The notes: generated by a model not told the origin, from the sequence alone. A stretch of DNA of 64,000 bases from Streptomyces sp. M41(2017) (GCF_002078175.1 NZ_MWFK01000001.1:2666001-2730000); one strand, 5' to 3'. Positions 32,979-41,960 are shown, counted from the first letter of the stretch. Numbers and translations are program-made.

Positions 32979-34187
32979 GTGACCGAGAAGGCCGACCTCA
33001 CGTCTGTCACAGCCGTCCTCGACCGTGCCGCCGCGGGTGGACGGATCACTCCGGAAGAGGCGCTCGTCCTCTACCGCGACGCCCCGCTGCACGCGCTCGG
33101 CGCGGCCGCGGACGCCGTGCGCCGCCGCAGGTACGCGGGTACCGAGCACATCGCGACGTACATCATCGAGCGCAACATCAACTACACGAACGTGTGCGTC
33201 ACGGCGTGCAAGTTCTGCGCGTTCTACGCGGCCCCCAAGGACACCGCCAAGGGCTGGACGCGCGACCTCGACGACATCCTGCGCCGCTGCGCGGAGACCG
33301 TCGAGCTGGGCGGCACCCAGATCATGTTCCAGGGCGGACACCACCCGGACTACGGCGTCGAGTACTACGAGAAGCACTTCGCCGCGATCAAGGCCGCGTA
33401 CCCCGAGCTGGTCATCCACTCCCTCGGCGCGTCCGAGGTCGAGCACATGGCCCGCATCTCCAAGGTGAGCGTCGAGGAGGCCATCCAGCGGATCCACGCG
33501 GCCGGCCTCGACTCGTTCGCCGGCGCCGGCGCCGAGCTGCTCCCGGCCCGCCCGCGCAAGGCGATCGCCCCGCTCAAGGAGTCCGGCGAGCGCTGGCTGG
33601 AGATCATGGAGATCTCGCACGGGCTGGGCGTCGAGTCGACGTCCACCATGCTGATGGGCACCGGCGAGACCAACGCCGAGCGCATCGAGCACCTGCGGAT
33701 GATCCGTGACGTACAGGACCGGACGGGCGGCTTCCGCGCCTTCATCCCGTACACCTACCAGCCCGAGAACAACCACCTGAAGGGCCGCACGCAGGCGACG
33801 CTCTTCGAGTACCTGCGGATGATCGCGATCGCCCGCCTGTTCCTCGACAACGTGGCGCACATCCAGGGTTCCTGGCTGACCACCGGCAAGGAGGTCGGCC
33901 AGCTCTCCCTGCACTACGGCGCCGACGACCTCGGCTCGATCATGCTGGAGGAGAACGTCGTCTCCTCCGCCGGCGCGAAGCACCGCTCCAACCGCATGGA
34001 GATCATCGACCTCATCCGCAAGGCGGGCCGCGTCCCCGCGCAGCGGACCACGACGTACGAGCACATCGTCGTCCACGACGACCCGGCGAACGACCCGGTC
34101 GACGAGCGCGTGATGTCCCACATCTCCTCGACGGCGATCGACGGTGGCACGGCCCACCCCGAGTTGAAGCTACTGGCCTCCAACTGA
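32979..34187 (+). CDS. mqnC: Cyclic dehypoxanthinyl futalosine synthase (radical SAM)
   Basis: 402 residues from a GTG preceded by AAAGGGA. 'CVTACKFCAFYAAP' (about residues 70-83) is the C-x3-C-x2-C motif that binds the [4Fe-4S] cluster of radical SAM enzymes. 'QIMFQGGHHPDYGVEYYE' and 'GAGAELL' are typical of the MqnC/CofH group. MqnC closes the carbocycle of dehypoxanthinyl futalosine in the futalosine route to menaquinone, which Streptomyces uses in place of the classical Men pathway. Other mqn genes are not in this window. The gene stands alone with its own probable promoter. The related MqnE and CofH are the alternatives, but length and motif context favour MqnC. Confidence 0.9.
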   Translation: MTEKADLTSVTAVLDRAAAGGRITPEEALVLYRDAPLHALGAAADAVRRRRYAGTEHIATYIIERNINYTNVCVTACKFCAFYAAPKDTAKGWTRDLDDILRRCAETVELGGTQIMFQGGHHPDYGVEYYEKHFAAIKAAYPELVIHSLGASEVEHMARISKVSVEEAIQRIHAAGLDSFAGAGAELLPARPRKAIAPLKESGERWLEIMEISHGLGVESTSTMLMGTGETNAERIEHLRMIRDVQDRTGGFRAFIPYTYQPENNHLKGRTQATLFEYLRMIAIARLFLDNVAHIQGSWLTTGKEVGQLSLHYGADDLGSIMLEENVVSSAGAKHRSNRMEIIDLIRKAGRVPAQRTTTYEHIVVHDDPANDPVDERVMSHISSTAIDGGTAHPELKLLASN

Positions 34188-34194
34188 CGCCCCG

Positions 34195-34794
34195 ATGCTG
34201 ACCCTTCACGCCGCCGAGCGGTCGCCCGAGGCAGCCGTCCTGGTCGACGGAGCGACCCTCGCCGCGGTCGGCCCGTACGAGGAACTGGCCGCCGCCCACC
34301 CGAGCGCCCGCGTCCGGCACTGGCCCGGCATCCTGACGCCGGGACTGCTGAACCCGTACGGCCCGGAGATCCTGCAGGCGATGTACCACCCGGACCCGCG
34401 CGAGGCCGAGGGCTTCGGCACCGAGCCCATCGGCGGGGAGCGGGCCCGGCGGATCTTCCGCGCCGATCCCGCGCGCGTCGGCGCGAGCGCGCGTCGCGCG
34501 GTCCAGCGGCTGCTGGCGCACGGCACGGTGGCGGTGGCCGGCGAGCTCACGTCGCGACCTGTCATCGACGCGGTGCGCCGCGCCGGCCTCGCGATCGGTC
34601 GGCGCCCTGACCGGCTCGCCGGCCCGGCGGCGCTGTCCCCGACCCCGCTCATCCTGCTGCCCGGACCGACGCCGGGCGGTCCCGCCCGGTTCGCCGTGTT
34701 CGATGTCGCGGACCGTGCCGACCTGGTGAGTCGTGGTGCGGGGACCTGCGTGGCGACCGTGATCGGCGGGCGGCTGGTGTACCGCAGCCGCTGA
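34195..34794 (+). CDS. Imidazolonepropionase-like domain protein, probably without metal site
   Basis: 199 residues, 7 bases after mqnC. The start 'LTLHAAERSPEAAVLVDGATLAAVGPYEEL' and the end 'CVATVIGGRLVYR' match the beta-sandwich parts of amidohydrolases of the imidazolonepropionase group, and 'WPGILTPGLLNPYG' sits where the H-x-H metal motif would normally follow. That motif is absent here, and most of the barrel is missing at this length, so hydrolase activity is doubtful. Coupling to mqnC suggests an accessory role in menaquinone synthesis, which is inference. Confidence 0.65.
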   Translation: MLTLHAAERSPEAAVLVDGATLAAVGPYEELAAAHPSARVRHWPGILTPGLLNPYGPEILQAMYHPDPREAEGFGTEPIGGERARRIFRADPARVGASARRAVQRLLAHGTVAVAGELTSRPVIDAVRRAGLAIGRRPDRLAGPAALSPTPLILLPGPTPGGPARFAVFDVADRADLVSRGAGTCVATVIGGRLVYRSR

Positions 34795-34815
34795 TCACGG
34801 CAGGATCGCGCCGGC

Positions 34816-35844
34816 TCAGCCCGCGAACGCCTCGGCGAAGGCCCCCGAACTCTGCCGCACGCCACTGCAGTCGGTGGCCGCGTCGTCGGCGTGGGCGCCG
34901 TCCCCGCACTGCTGGTCCCGGAACGTCGACCACATCGACACCCAGGCGATCCTCTTCTTCTCGGCGAACTCCCTTACCTGCGCGGCGTCGTCGAGGCCGA
35001 AGGTCTCGTTGTCCACGTCGTTGACGCCGATCATCGACGTGAGGGCGAGCCCCTGCCAGGCATTCGCCGCCGACAGCCCGAAGACCTTCTGCAGTTGCTT
35101 GTGCGCGGCCCCCGCCGACGTGATCGCGTAGTCGCCCATGTCGTCCTTGTACGAACTGCCGTAGTTCATGGTCATGATGTTGACGGTGGAGACCTTCACG
35201 GCGTGGTCGTTGGCGGACTCCAGGAGCGCGAGGCTGTCGTCGTCCAGCCCGGACGGCATCACCGGCAGAGTGAACGACACCTTCAGATCGCTCCGTTCCT
35301 TCTGGAGCAGCGCGATGGCCTCGGAGCGCAGGGCGACCGAGGCGGAGTCGCCCAGTTGGGCGCCCTCCACGTCGAAGTCGGCCTGGGAGGACCCGGCCCG
35401 GTCGAGCGCCTGGCCGTAGGCGTCCGCCAGTTCGCGCGCGCTGTCGCACGTCGACGCCAGTTCCTTGCCGGACGCGCCGCCGAAGGAGACCCGCACCCGT
35501 GCACCGGACTTCTTGAGCGCGGCGATCCGGGACGTCACGGCCGCGTCGCCGATGGCGTACGTGCCGTTCCACTTCGGCGTGCAGGTGCTGCCGTCCGCGA
35601 TCACGAAGGCCAGGTTGTACGTCGTCGGGGAGCCCGCCGCGTCCGTCGCGCCGGGCGTCGTGGCGCTCACATAGGGCGCGTACGACGTGCTCGACCCCGA
35701 CGAGGCCGCGGAGGCGGACGAGTCGGTCCCGGGAGTCCGCGCGGGCGCCGCGTCCGTGGTGCCGGCGTCACCCGAGGAGCACCCCGCGCAGGCCAGGGCG
35801 ACCGCGCAGACGAGCCCCGCGGCCGGCCTCAGGAAATTCCTCAT
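34816..35844 (-). CDS. GH18-like (chitinase-type) predicted lipoprotein
   Basis: 342 residues. Signal peptide with lipobox 'LACAGC' (Cys at about 22), a Ser/Thr/Ala linker (about 25-65), then a barrel-like domain. 'VRVSFGGASG' corresponds to the conserved S-x-G-G strand of GH18 and 'ADFDVEG' (about 155) to the D-x-D-x-E catalytic motif, with Glu as proton donor. 'MTMNYG' fits the M-x-Y strand. It probably acts on chitin or another aminosugar polymer outside the cell. It is divergent from a cluster for an aminosugar polymer (36195-40085), so it might trim that polymer; this is speculative. Confidence 0.78.
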   Translation of the reverse strand: MRNFLRPAAGLVCAVALACAGCSSGDAGTTDAAPARTPGTDSSASAASSGSSTSYAPYVSATTPGATDAAGSPTTYNLAFVIADGSTCTPKWNGTYAIGDAAVTSRIAALKKSGARVRVSFGGASGKELASTCDSARELADAYGQALDRAGSSQADFDVEGAQLGDSASVALRSEAIALLQKERSDLKVSFTLPVMPSGLDDDSLALLESANDHAVKVSTVNIMTMNYGSSYKDDMGDYAITSAGAAHKQLQKVFGLSAANAWQGLALTSMIGVNDVDNETFGLDDAAQVREFAEKKRIAWVSMWSTFRDQQCGDGAHADDAATDCSGVRQSSGAFAEAFAG

Positions 35845-36194
35845 TGCGCACGCACCCGCTCTCGTGATGTCTCGCTCAAGACGGAAACAAACGGTCGTTT
35901 CCTGATAGGGAATGTGTCACACCCGGACCGTATTGCCGAATGGGCGTCATTCATCGGTATTGCCGTGGGGGAGGGCGGGCGAGGGGGATCGAAGAAGTGA
36001 TGTAAAGGTTCATATCGGGCGTATGAAAGGTGCATTTCTCCTGCATTGGGCGTTCTTGAGCTGCGTGGATGCCGAGGGATTGCCGTCATGTCTCCCCGGT
36101 CTCATGGAGAAAATACAGCTTGGGCTGTCTCTCATGGGTCGTTCACACGGAAAGCAGAGTTTTCGCCACAAGGAGCCGTCCTAATGTCGGGGAA
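35845..36194. other. Divergent intergenic region between GH18 lipoprotein and mat-like cluster
   Basis: 350 bases, distinctly less GC-rich than the flanking genes. It includes an imperfect palindrome GGAAAC-N8-GTTTCC (35883-35902) 40 bases upstream of the GH18 start, a stem-loop ACAGC-TTGG-GCTGT (36115-36128) flanked by GAGA and TCTC, and TAATGT (36182-36187), a possible -10 element for the plus-strand gene. Confidence 0.45.
36182..36187 (+). promoter_or_regulatory. Possible -10 element for leaderless transcription of the matA-like gene
   Basis: TAATGT fits the TAnnnT consensus. The distance to the ATG at 36195 would place the transcription start on or next to the start codon. This would explain why no ribosome binding site lies at the usual distance: AGGAG at 36171-36175 is 19 bases away. 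Confidence 0.3.
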
Positions 36195-36656
36195 ATGCAA
36201 TCCGAGTCCGCCATCGAAAACCGTGCCCAGGGGCGTGGCCGGCGCCGCGCACGCGGCAGTGGGGCCGTGGACGGCCCCGTGTTCGTCGACAACTCCGGAC
36301 GCCGTGCCCGCCTGCTGCGCAGAGTCGGCCTCGTGGTCGGCGCCGGGTGTCTCGGCTACGCCACCGTGCTCGGTATGGCCTTCATGGGCTGGGGCACCTC
36401 ACTGACCCCGTCCTCCCTGCTCCCCTTCGACGCCGCCCGGGCCGGCTCCGCCCCGGGCGGCGGGGGACCGGGCGCGGGCCGGGGCGGCGCGGCTCCCACC
36501 GGCACCCCCACCGGACTCCCCAGCGGCGCGCCGACCGGCCTCCCCGACGGGGCCCCCGCCGGAGCCGTCACCGACGCCGCGCCCCCGGGCGCCTCCGCGT
36601 CCTTGCCCGCCCCCACCTCGACCGCCGGGGCGTCCGCCTCCACCGGCGCCAACTGA
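36195..36656 (+). CDS. matA: Small membrane protein of mat-like polysaccharide cluster
   Basis: 153 residues. A basic N-terminus with 'GPVFVDNSGRRARLLRR' is followed by one membrane helix (about 46-66) and a long Gly/Pro/Thr/Ala-rich outer region with repeats such as 'GTPTGLPSGAPTGLPDGAP'. In S. coelicolor a small membrane protein, MatA, precedes MatB, and both are needed for an extracellular poly-aminosugar that drives mycelial clumping. Position and size match; the symbol is therefore tentative. An out-of-frame ATG at 36184 has the better binding site but opens a frame without a membrane helix. Confidence 0.55.
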   Translation: MQSESAIENRAQGRGRRRARGSGAVDGPVFVDNSGRRARLLRRVGLVVGAGCLGYATVLGMAFMGWGTSLTPSSLLPFDAARAGSAPGGGGPGAGRGGAAPTGTPTGLPSGAPTGLPDGAPAGAVTDAAPPGASASLPAPTSTAGASASTGAN

Positions 36657-36675
36657 CAGGCACGCACCCACTTTC

Positions 36676-38961
36676 ATGACCACGACGACGCCCGCACGCG
36701 GCCGTCGGCGCGCCCCCTCCAGGATGGAGCGGGCCGCCGGACGGGCCGCGGCGTTCCAGAAACCACGAGTCGTCCTCGCCCTGCTGCTCCTGCTGGCACT
36801 CACCAGCGTGATGCTGCTCGACGGCTACCTGCGCTCCGAGATCGGCAACGACGCCCGGGTCCGCGACGGCGCCGCCTACGACAAGGTCCCCAGCAGGATC
36901 CTCGACGGCGGACCGCTCCTCACCTTCGACCACGGCACCGCCAGGACCCAGTCCGTGCCGGACAGGACGATCGTGCTCACCTTCGACGACGGACCGACCG
37001 CGACCTGGACACCCCAGGTCCTGAAGGTGCTGGAGGAGAACGACGTCGACGCCACCTTCTTCATGGTCGGCTCGATGATCTCCCGCTATCCCGGCGTGGT
37101 GAAGTCGCTGGTGGAGCAGGGCAACGAGGTCGGCATCCACACCTTCACCCACGTCGATCTCTCCTATCAGAGCGCCGCCCGCCTGCAACGGGAGCTGAAG
37201 CAGACGCAGTTGGCCCTCGCGGGCGCGGCCGGTGTCACCACCACGCTGTTCCGGGCCCCGTACTCCTCGGAGATCGACGCCGTCGACAACTACAGCTGGC
37301 CCGTCTACCAGGAGATCGGCGACCTCGGCTACACGAGCGTCTTCGTGGACACCGACAGCGACGACTGGAAGAAGCCGGGCGTCTCGAAGATCGTCCGATG
37401 GGCGACGCCGAAGAAGAACAAGGGCGCCATCGTCCTGATGCACGACGCGGGCGGCGACCGGTCGCAGACGATCAGCGCGCTCGGCACGTACATCAAGAAG
37501 ATGAAGGCGAAGGGCTACACCTTCACCACCGTCAGCGGAGCCCAGGCGATGCTGAACGGGAACCGGTCCGGCGGGGGCCGGCAGTCCGGCTCGGCGGGTG
37601 CGGGTGCGGGTGCCGGGGCCGGAGGTACCGGCGCGGCACAGGCCGCCCAGCACCAGGCCGCCGGGGCGACCCTCTACGAGGGCAGGGCGCTGGTCTACGC
37701 CGTCGCGGTCGCCGAGTGGGTGGTGCCCGCGCTGTCCTGGTTCCTCCTCGTCGTCGGCGTCGCCGTCATGGGCCGTTTCGGGATGATGCTGGTCCTCGCC
37801 CGCCGTCACCACCGGCAGCGCAACCGCGGGCGCGGCAAGGGCGGCAGAGGCGGCGGCAGGTTCGGCTGGGGGCCCGCGGTCACCCGTCCGGTGAGCGTGA
37901 TCGTGCCCGCGTACAACGAGAAGGAGTGCATCGCCAACACGCTGAGATCACTGGCGAGGAGCACCCATCCGGTTGAGATCGTCGTGGTGGACGACGGCTC
38001 CGACGACAACACGGCCGAGATCGCCGAGTCGCTCGGCATGCCCAACGTCCGGGTCGTCCGGCAGGAGAACGCGGGCAAGCCGGCCGCGCTCAACAACGGA
38101 GTCCGCAACGCCCGTCACGACATCGTCGTGATGATGGACGGGGACACCGTCTTCGAACCCGACGCCGTGCACCACCTCGTGCAGCCCTTCGCCGATCCGG
38201 AGATCGGGGCCGTCGCGGGCAACGCCAAGGTCGGCAACCGCACCACCCTGATCGGCGCCTGGCAGCACATCGAGTACGTGATGGGCTTCAACCTCGACCG
38301 CAGGATGTACGACCTGCTGCGGTGCATGCCCACCATCCCGGGTGCGATCGGCGCGTTCCGCCGCGACGCGGTCCTCGGCGTCGGCGGGATGAGCGAGGAC
38401 ACCCTCGCCGAGGACACCGACATCACGATCGCCCTGCACCGCGCGGGCTGGCGGGTCGTCTACCAGGAGCACGCCAAGGCCTGGACGGAGGCGCCCGGTT
38501 CGCTCAGGCAGCTGTGGTCGCAGCGCTACCGCTGGAGCTACGGCACCATGCAGGCGCTGTGGAAGCACCGCACGTCCCTGACGGACACGGGGCCTTCGGG
38601 GCGCTTCGGCCGCGTCGGCATGCCTCTGGTCGTCCTCTTCCAGATCGTCACGCCGGTCTTCGCGCCGCTCATCGACGTGTTCACCGGCTATTCGATGGTC
38701 TTCGTGGACTTCCGGGCCGCGCTCCTCGCCTGGCTGGCCGTCCTCGCCGTCCAACTCGTCTGCGCCGCCTACGCGTTCCGGCTCGACCGGGAGAGGTACC
38801 GCTACCTCGCGATGCTCCCGCTCCAGCAACTCGCCTACCGCCAGATGATGTACCTGGTCCTGATCCACTCCTGCGTCACGGCCCTGACCGGCGGACGGCT
38901 GCGCTGGCAGAAGCTCAAGCGCACCGGCGAGGTCGGCACCCCGGCGGGAGCGGGCCGATGA
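36676..38961 (+). CDS. matB: Bifunctional NodB-type deacetylase and GT2 polysaccharide synthase
   Basis: 761 residues. A membrane helix (about 33-52) precedes an outer NodB deacetylase domain (about 95-295) with 'TFDDGP' (metal Asp) and 'HTFTHVD' (metal His pair). A Gly-rich linker and a helix (about 345-372) follow, then an inner GT2 domain (about 410-640) with 'VIVPAYNEKE', 'VVDDGSDDNTAEI', 'MMDGDTVF', 'AEDTDI' and 'QRYRW', the motifs of processive beta-glycosyltransferases, and C-terminal helices. The combination fits a poly-beta-1,6-GlcNAc-type polymer that is exported and partly deacetylated, as proposed for MatB. It lies 20 bases after the matA-like gene and overlaps the next start (ATGA). 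Confidence 0.82.
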   Translation: MTTTTPARGRRRAPSRMERAAGRAAAFQKPRVVLALLLLLALTSVMLLDGYLRSEIGNDARVRDGAAYDKVPSRILDGGPLLTFDHGTARTQSVPDRTIVLTFDDGPTATWTPQVLKVLEENDVDATFFMVGSMISRYPGVVKSLVEQGNEVGIHTFTHVDLSYQSAARLQRELKQTQLALAGAAGVTTTLFRAPYSSEIDAVDNYSWPVYQEIGDLGYTSVFVDTDSDDWKKPGVSKIVRWATPKKNKGAIVLMHDAGGDRSQTISALGTYIKKMKAKGYTFTTVSGAQAMLNGNRSGGGRQSGSAGAGAGAGAGGTGAAQAAQHQAAGATLYEGRALVYAVAVAEWVVPALSWFLLVVGVAVMGRFGMMLVLARRHHRQRNRGRGKGGRGGGRFGWGPAVTRPVSVIVPAYNEKECIANTLRSLARSTHPVEIVVVDDGSDDNTAEIAESLGMPNVRVVRQENAGKPAALNNGVRNARHDIVVMMDGDTVFEPDAVHHLVQPFADPEIGAVAGNAKVGNRTTLIGAWQHIEYVMGFNLDRRMYDLLRCMPTIPGAIGAFRRDAVLGVGGMSEDTLAEDTDITIALHRAGWRVVYQEHAKAWTEAPGSLRQLWSQRYRWSYGTMQALWKHRTSLTDTGPSGRFGRVGMPLVVLFQIVTPVFAPLIDVFTGYSMVFVDFRAALLAWLAVLAVQLVCAAYAFRLDRERYRYLAMLPLQQLAYRQMMYLVLIHSCVTALTGGRLRWQKLKRTGEVGTPAGAGR

Positions 38962-40085
38962 GCCGGCGGCGACAGGCGGTGACGACCGCGGAACCCGCTC
39001 CCGAGGCCCGGCCGAGAGGCGGGCATCGCGCCGGCCGGAAGCATGGCCCGCCGGCCGCACGGGACCGCTACTTCGACTTCCTGCGCGCGATCGCCCTGGT
39101 ACGCGTCGTGGCCTACCACACGTTCGGGTGGGCCTGGGCGGGTCTGGTCCTCCCCTCCATGGGGATCATGTTCGGTCTGGCCGGCACGCTCATGGCGAAG
39201 TCGCTGGAGCGGCCCGCGCCCCAGGTCGTGAGGAGCCGGCTGCGCAGACTGCTGCCCCCCTTCTGGCTCTGGGGCGCCTTCGTGGTCCTGGCGATGCTGG
39301 TCCACGGCTGGATGCCGGGCTGGGAGATCGTCTACTGGATCGTGCCGTTCGGCGATCCGCCGGGCAACGCGTGGGGCGAGCAGGCCTGGGAGATCCTCTG
39401 GTACTTGCGGACCTACCTGTGGTTCGTCCTGCTCTCTCCGCTGCTGCTGCGGATCTTCCGGCTCGCCCCGGTCCCCGTGCTCGTCCTGTCCCTCGCCCCG
39501 GTCCTGGTCCTGACCTTCCTCCGGGAAGCGCCGGACAACCGGTTCGGCAGCGCTCTGTGGGACCTGGCGACGTACCTCTGCTGCTGGCTCCTCGGCTTCG
39601 CGCACCGCGACGGGGTGCTGCGGCGGCTGCGGCCGGCCGCGGTGGTCGTGGCCTCGTCGGCGGCCCTCGCGTACGGCGGCTGGTTCGCCTTCGCGCACCG
39701 GGCGGAGTACGGCACCTACGACCTCGACGAGATCCCCCTCGCCCAGGCCTTCTGGTCGGCGGGTCTCGTGACCCTGCTCCTGTACGTCAAGGCGGCCCGA
39801 GGCGTCGACTTCGCGTGGCTGGCGCGGTTTCGCCGGATCGACCGCACGGTGACGATCTTCAACGGGCGCGCGGTGACGATCTATCTCTGGCACGAGATCG
39901 CCCTGATCCTGGCCGTCCCCCTGATCGACGGGTTCTGGAAGGTCCCTGCCTTCGAGGCGTGGCTGCCGTTGGAGAGCCAGTGGTTCCTGTTCGCCGTCGG
40001 CTGGGTCCTGATCTGGCTCGCGATCGTCCTGTTCGGCTGGGTCGAGGACGTGGCGGCGAGGAAGAGGCCGCGGCTGCTGCCGTGA
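38958..40085 (+). CDS. Acyltransferase 3-family membrane protein
   Basis: 375 residues, overlapping the previous stop by 4 bases. A basic N-terminus is followed by '[23 protein letters not shown]', with the conserved Arg and His of acyltransferase 3 proteins, and about ten membrane helices. Such enzymes add acetyl or succinyl groups to exported polysaccharides. Tight coupling to the deacetylase-synthase gene suggests modification of the same polymer. Which acyl group is moved cannot be read from the sequence. Confidence 0.78.
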   Translation: MSRRRQAVTTAEPAPEARPRGGHRAGRKHGPPAARDRYFDFLRAIALVRVVAYHTFGWAWAGLVLPSMGIMFGLAGTLMAKSLERPAPQVVRSRLRRLLPPFWLWGAFVVLAMLVHGWMPGWEIVYWIVPFGDPPGNAWGEQAWEILWYLRTYLWFVLLSPLLLRIFRLAPVPVLVLSLAPVLVLTFLREAPDNRFGSALWDLATYLCCWLLGFAHRDGVLRRLRPAAVVVASSAALAYGGWFAFAHRAEYGTYDLDEIPLAQAFWSAGLVTLLLYVKAARGVDFAWLARFRRIDRTVTIFNGRAVTIYLWHEIALILAVPLIDGFWKVPAFEAWLPLESQWFLFAVGWVLIWLAIVLFGWVEDVAARKRPRLLP

Positions 40086-40221
40086 CGGGGTCCGTCCCGG
40101 TGCTCCGGGAATGGCGGAGAGGGCGCTCGTCCCGGGGCCCGGTGTCGCGGGCGCCGATCCCGAAGGGGTGCGGGTGAGGGACGTACGGCCGGGCGCCGCC
40201 GAGTCGTCCGGCCCGTACTGC

Positions 40222-40233
40222 CACAATGGGACG
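40222..40233 (+). promoter_or_regulatory. Possible leaderless promoter of menG
   Basis: CACAAT (40222-40227) lies 6 bases upstream of the GTG start at 40234, the distance between a -10 hexamer and the transcription start. There is no proper ribosome binding site before the GTG. A leaderless transcript is therefore likely. A -35 element is not evident. Confidence 0.35.
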
Positions 40234-40929
40234 GTGACCCGCGCATCCCTGGACAAGCAGCCGCACGAAGTCGCCTCGATGTTCGACGACGTGGCGGAAC
40301 GGTACGACCTGACGAACGACCTGCTGTCGCTCGGCCAGGACCGGGTGTGGCGCAAGGAGGTCGCCAAGGCGGTCGACGCGCGCCCCGCGCAGAAGATCCT
40401 GGACCTGGCGGCGGGCACGGCGACCTCGTCCCTGCCCTTCGCCCGCAGCGGCGCGTACGTCGTCCCCTGCGACTTCTCGCTCGGCATGCTCCGGGTCGGC
40501 AAGCGCAACCACCCCTGGCTGCCGCTGACCGCCGGTGACGCCACGAAGCTGCCGTTCAAGGACGACACCTTCGACGCCGTCACGATCTCCTTCGGACTGC
40601 GCAACGTCCAGGACACCGACACCGCCCTCGGCGAGCTGTACCGCGTGACCAAGCCGGGCGGCCGCGTCGTGATCTGCGAGTTCTCGCACCCCACCTGGGC
40701 GCCGTTCCGCACGGTCTACACCGAGTACCTCATGCGCGCGCTGCCCCCGGTCGCCCGCGCCGTCTCCTCGAACCCCGAGGCGTACGTCTATCTCGCCGAG
40801 TCCATCCGCGCCTGGCCGACCCAGCCGGAGCTGGCCGAGCGGCTGCGCAAGGCGGGCTGGTCGAAGACGGCGTGGCGCAACCTCTCCGGCGGCATCGTGG
40901 CCCTCCACCGCGGCTTCAAGCAGGCCTGA
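40234..40929 (+). CDS. menG: Demethylmenaquinone methyltransferase (UbiE/MenG family)
   Basis: 231 residues. '[20 protein letters not shown]' at the N-terminus, '[13 protein letters not shown]' (SAM-binding motif I, about 53-65), '[22 protein letters not shown]' and '[12 protein letters not shown]' are the signatures of UbiE/COQ5 enzymes. It methylates demethylmenaquinone, the last nuclear step of menaquinone synthesis. The GTG at 40234 is chosen because the N-terminal motif follows directly; upstream extension is Pro/Gly-rich. No ubiquinone is expected in actinobacteria, so MenG is the right reading. It is convergent with the PASTA gene. Confidence 0.9.
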   Translation: MTRASLDKQPHEVASMFDDVAERYDLTNDLLSLGQDRVWRKEVAKAVDARPAQKILDLAAGTATSSLPFARSGAYVVPCDFSLGMLRVGKRNHPWLPLTAGDATKLPFKDDTFDAVTISFGLRNVQDTDTALGELYRVTKPGGRVVICEFSHPTWAPFRTVYTEYLMRALPPVARAVSSNPEAYVYLAESIRAWPTQPELAERLRKAGWSKTAWRNLSGGIVALHRGFKQA

Positions 40930-40934
40930 GCGAC

Positions 40935-40963
40935 CCGGGCGACTCCCTCCGGGGGCGGCCCGG
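40935..40963. terminator. Stem-loop between convergent menG and PASTA genes
   Basis: CCGGGC (40935-40940) pairs with GCCCGG (40958-40963), and the inner CTCCC can pair with GGGGG (one G-T). It lies between two converging stops, so it could end both transcripts. Confidence 0.45.
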
Positions 40964-40977
40964 TCGGCGCAGTGCCG

Positions 40978-41310
40978 TCAGCCGAGGACCTCGAACGGGT
41001 CCCCGGGGCGGTCGAGTTCGCGCCGCATCCCGCCCGACGGCGGACGCGGCGGCCTCGGCTCGCGCACCCCCGCGCCACCCTCCGCGTCCCCGAGGTCGAA
41101 CCACACGGTGACGACCGCCCCACGCGGAACCTCCGCGCCGGGCTGCGGAAACTGCCGTACGACGTAGTCGACGACCGTCGACGGGAAGTCGGGCCGGTCG
41201 GGTGCGGCGAGCAGCACACCGCGCGCCTCGGCCGTCTCCCGCGCGTCCACGGCCATCAGGCCCACCAGCCGCGGCACGCGCACTTCGGGTGTTCCGGGTG
41301 TCCTGTGCAC
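40978..41310 (-). CDS. Small PASTA-domain protein
   Basis: 110 residues from a GTG at 41310 with GGGGGTGA about 6 bases upstream. 'VRVPRLVGLMAVDARETAEARG' and 'VRQFPQPGAEVPRGAVVTVWFD' form a single PASTA domain (about 7-75), the fold that binds muropeptides or beta-lactams in PknB kinases and penicillin-binding proteins. The tail is Pro/Arg-rich. No membrane helix or signal peptide is present, which is unusual for a PASTA protein: it would stay in the cytosol unless exported by other means. Confidence 0.7.
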   Translation of the reverse strand: MHRTPGTPEVRVPRLVGLMAVDARETAEARGVLLAAPDRPDFPSTVVDYVVRQFPQPGAEVPRGAVVTVWFDLGDAEGGAGVREPRPPRPPSGGMRRELDRPGDPFEVLG

Positions 41311-41393
41311 AGACGTCACCCCCAGCGGTACCGGCAGGGTATGCCCCGTCCGTGCCGTTCCGGAAGGAGCGGGAGAGCGCGGGAAGGCCGCTC

Positions 41394-41416
41394 GACGGCC
41401 GTCCGGGAGGGCCGTC
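41394..41416 (-). terminator. Stem-loop after the GNAT gene
   Basis: GACGGCC (41394-41400) pairs perfectly with GGCCGTC (41410-41416) around a 9-base loop, one base beyond the GNAT stop codon. Confidence 0.45.
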
Positions 41417-41417
41417 C

Positions 41418-41924
41418 TCAGAGCGCCAGCCGGTAGCGGTGTCCCTCCGCCTTGGAGGCCGGGACGGTGAACCGCTCCGCCAGCTCCATGCCGAGCCGTC
41501 TCGTCACCGCGATGGAACGGGCGTTGCGCGCGTTGACCATCGCGACCACGTCCTTGACGCCCGCCGAGCGGACCCGCTCCAGGGTGGTCAACGCGGCCGC
41601 CGTGACGTACCCCTTGCCCCAGTGCTCCCGTCCGAGCCGCCAGCCGATCTCGATCTGCCCGGCCGGCCCCCACGCGTGCGGCCACGGCTGGGCGCCGGTG
41701 AAGCCCAGCACCTCGCCCTCCCCGTCGACCATCGTCCACAGACAGAACCCGTGCTCAGCGTCGTGCCGCCGCTGCCGGGCCGTGAGTTCCTCGTACACGG
41801 ACAGCTCGGCCGGGCGGCCTCCGTGGAACTCCATGACGTCCGGGTCGGCGAAGACCCGGTGCCACGCGTGGGCGTCCTCGTCGGTGGGGACCCGCAGTCG
41901 TACGTCGGGGAGAGCTCGGTTCAC
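41418..41924 (-). CDS. GNAT-family N-acetyltransferase (RimJ/RimL-like)
   Basis: 168 residues from the GTG at 41924, with GAAGGG about 7 bases upstream. 'VRLRVPTDEDAHAWHRVFAD' and 'IEIGWRLGREHWGKGYVTAA' are typical; the latter is the R/Q-x-x-G-x-G/A acetyl-CoA motif region (here GREHWGKGY). 'NARSIAVTRRLGME' is motif B. The closest described group modifies N-terminal residues of ribosomal proteins or small amines; the substrate cannot be told. It is divergent from the geranylgeranyl reductase gene. Confidence 0.85.
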   Translation of the reverse strand: MNRALPDVRLRVPTDEDAHAWHRVFADPDVMEFHGGRPAELSVYEELTARQRRHDAEHGFCLWTMVDGEGEVLGFTGAQPWPHAWGPAGQIEIGWRLGREHWGKGYVTAAALTTLERVRSAGVKDVVAMVNARNARSIAVTRRLGMELAERFTVPASKAEGHRYRLAL

Positions 41925-41960
41925 GGGGCAGCCCTTCGGGTGGTGATCGGTACCGCTGCA

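Noticed and set aside
34788..34815. Terminator between the convergent genes ending at 34794 and 34816
   Set aside because: Only a 4-5 bp stem can be drawn, too weak to call.
36184..36405. ATG at 36184 with AGGAG at a good distance
   Set aside because: The frame lacks the membrane helix and conserved-looking N-terminus of the frame that starts at 36195 and runs against the codon bias.
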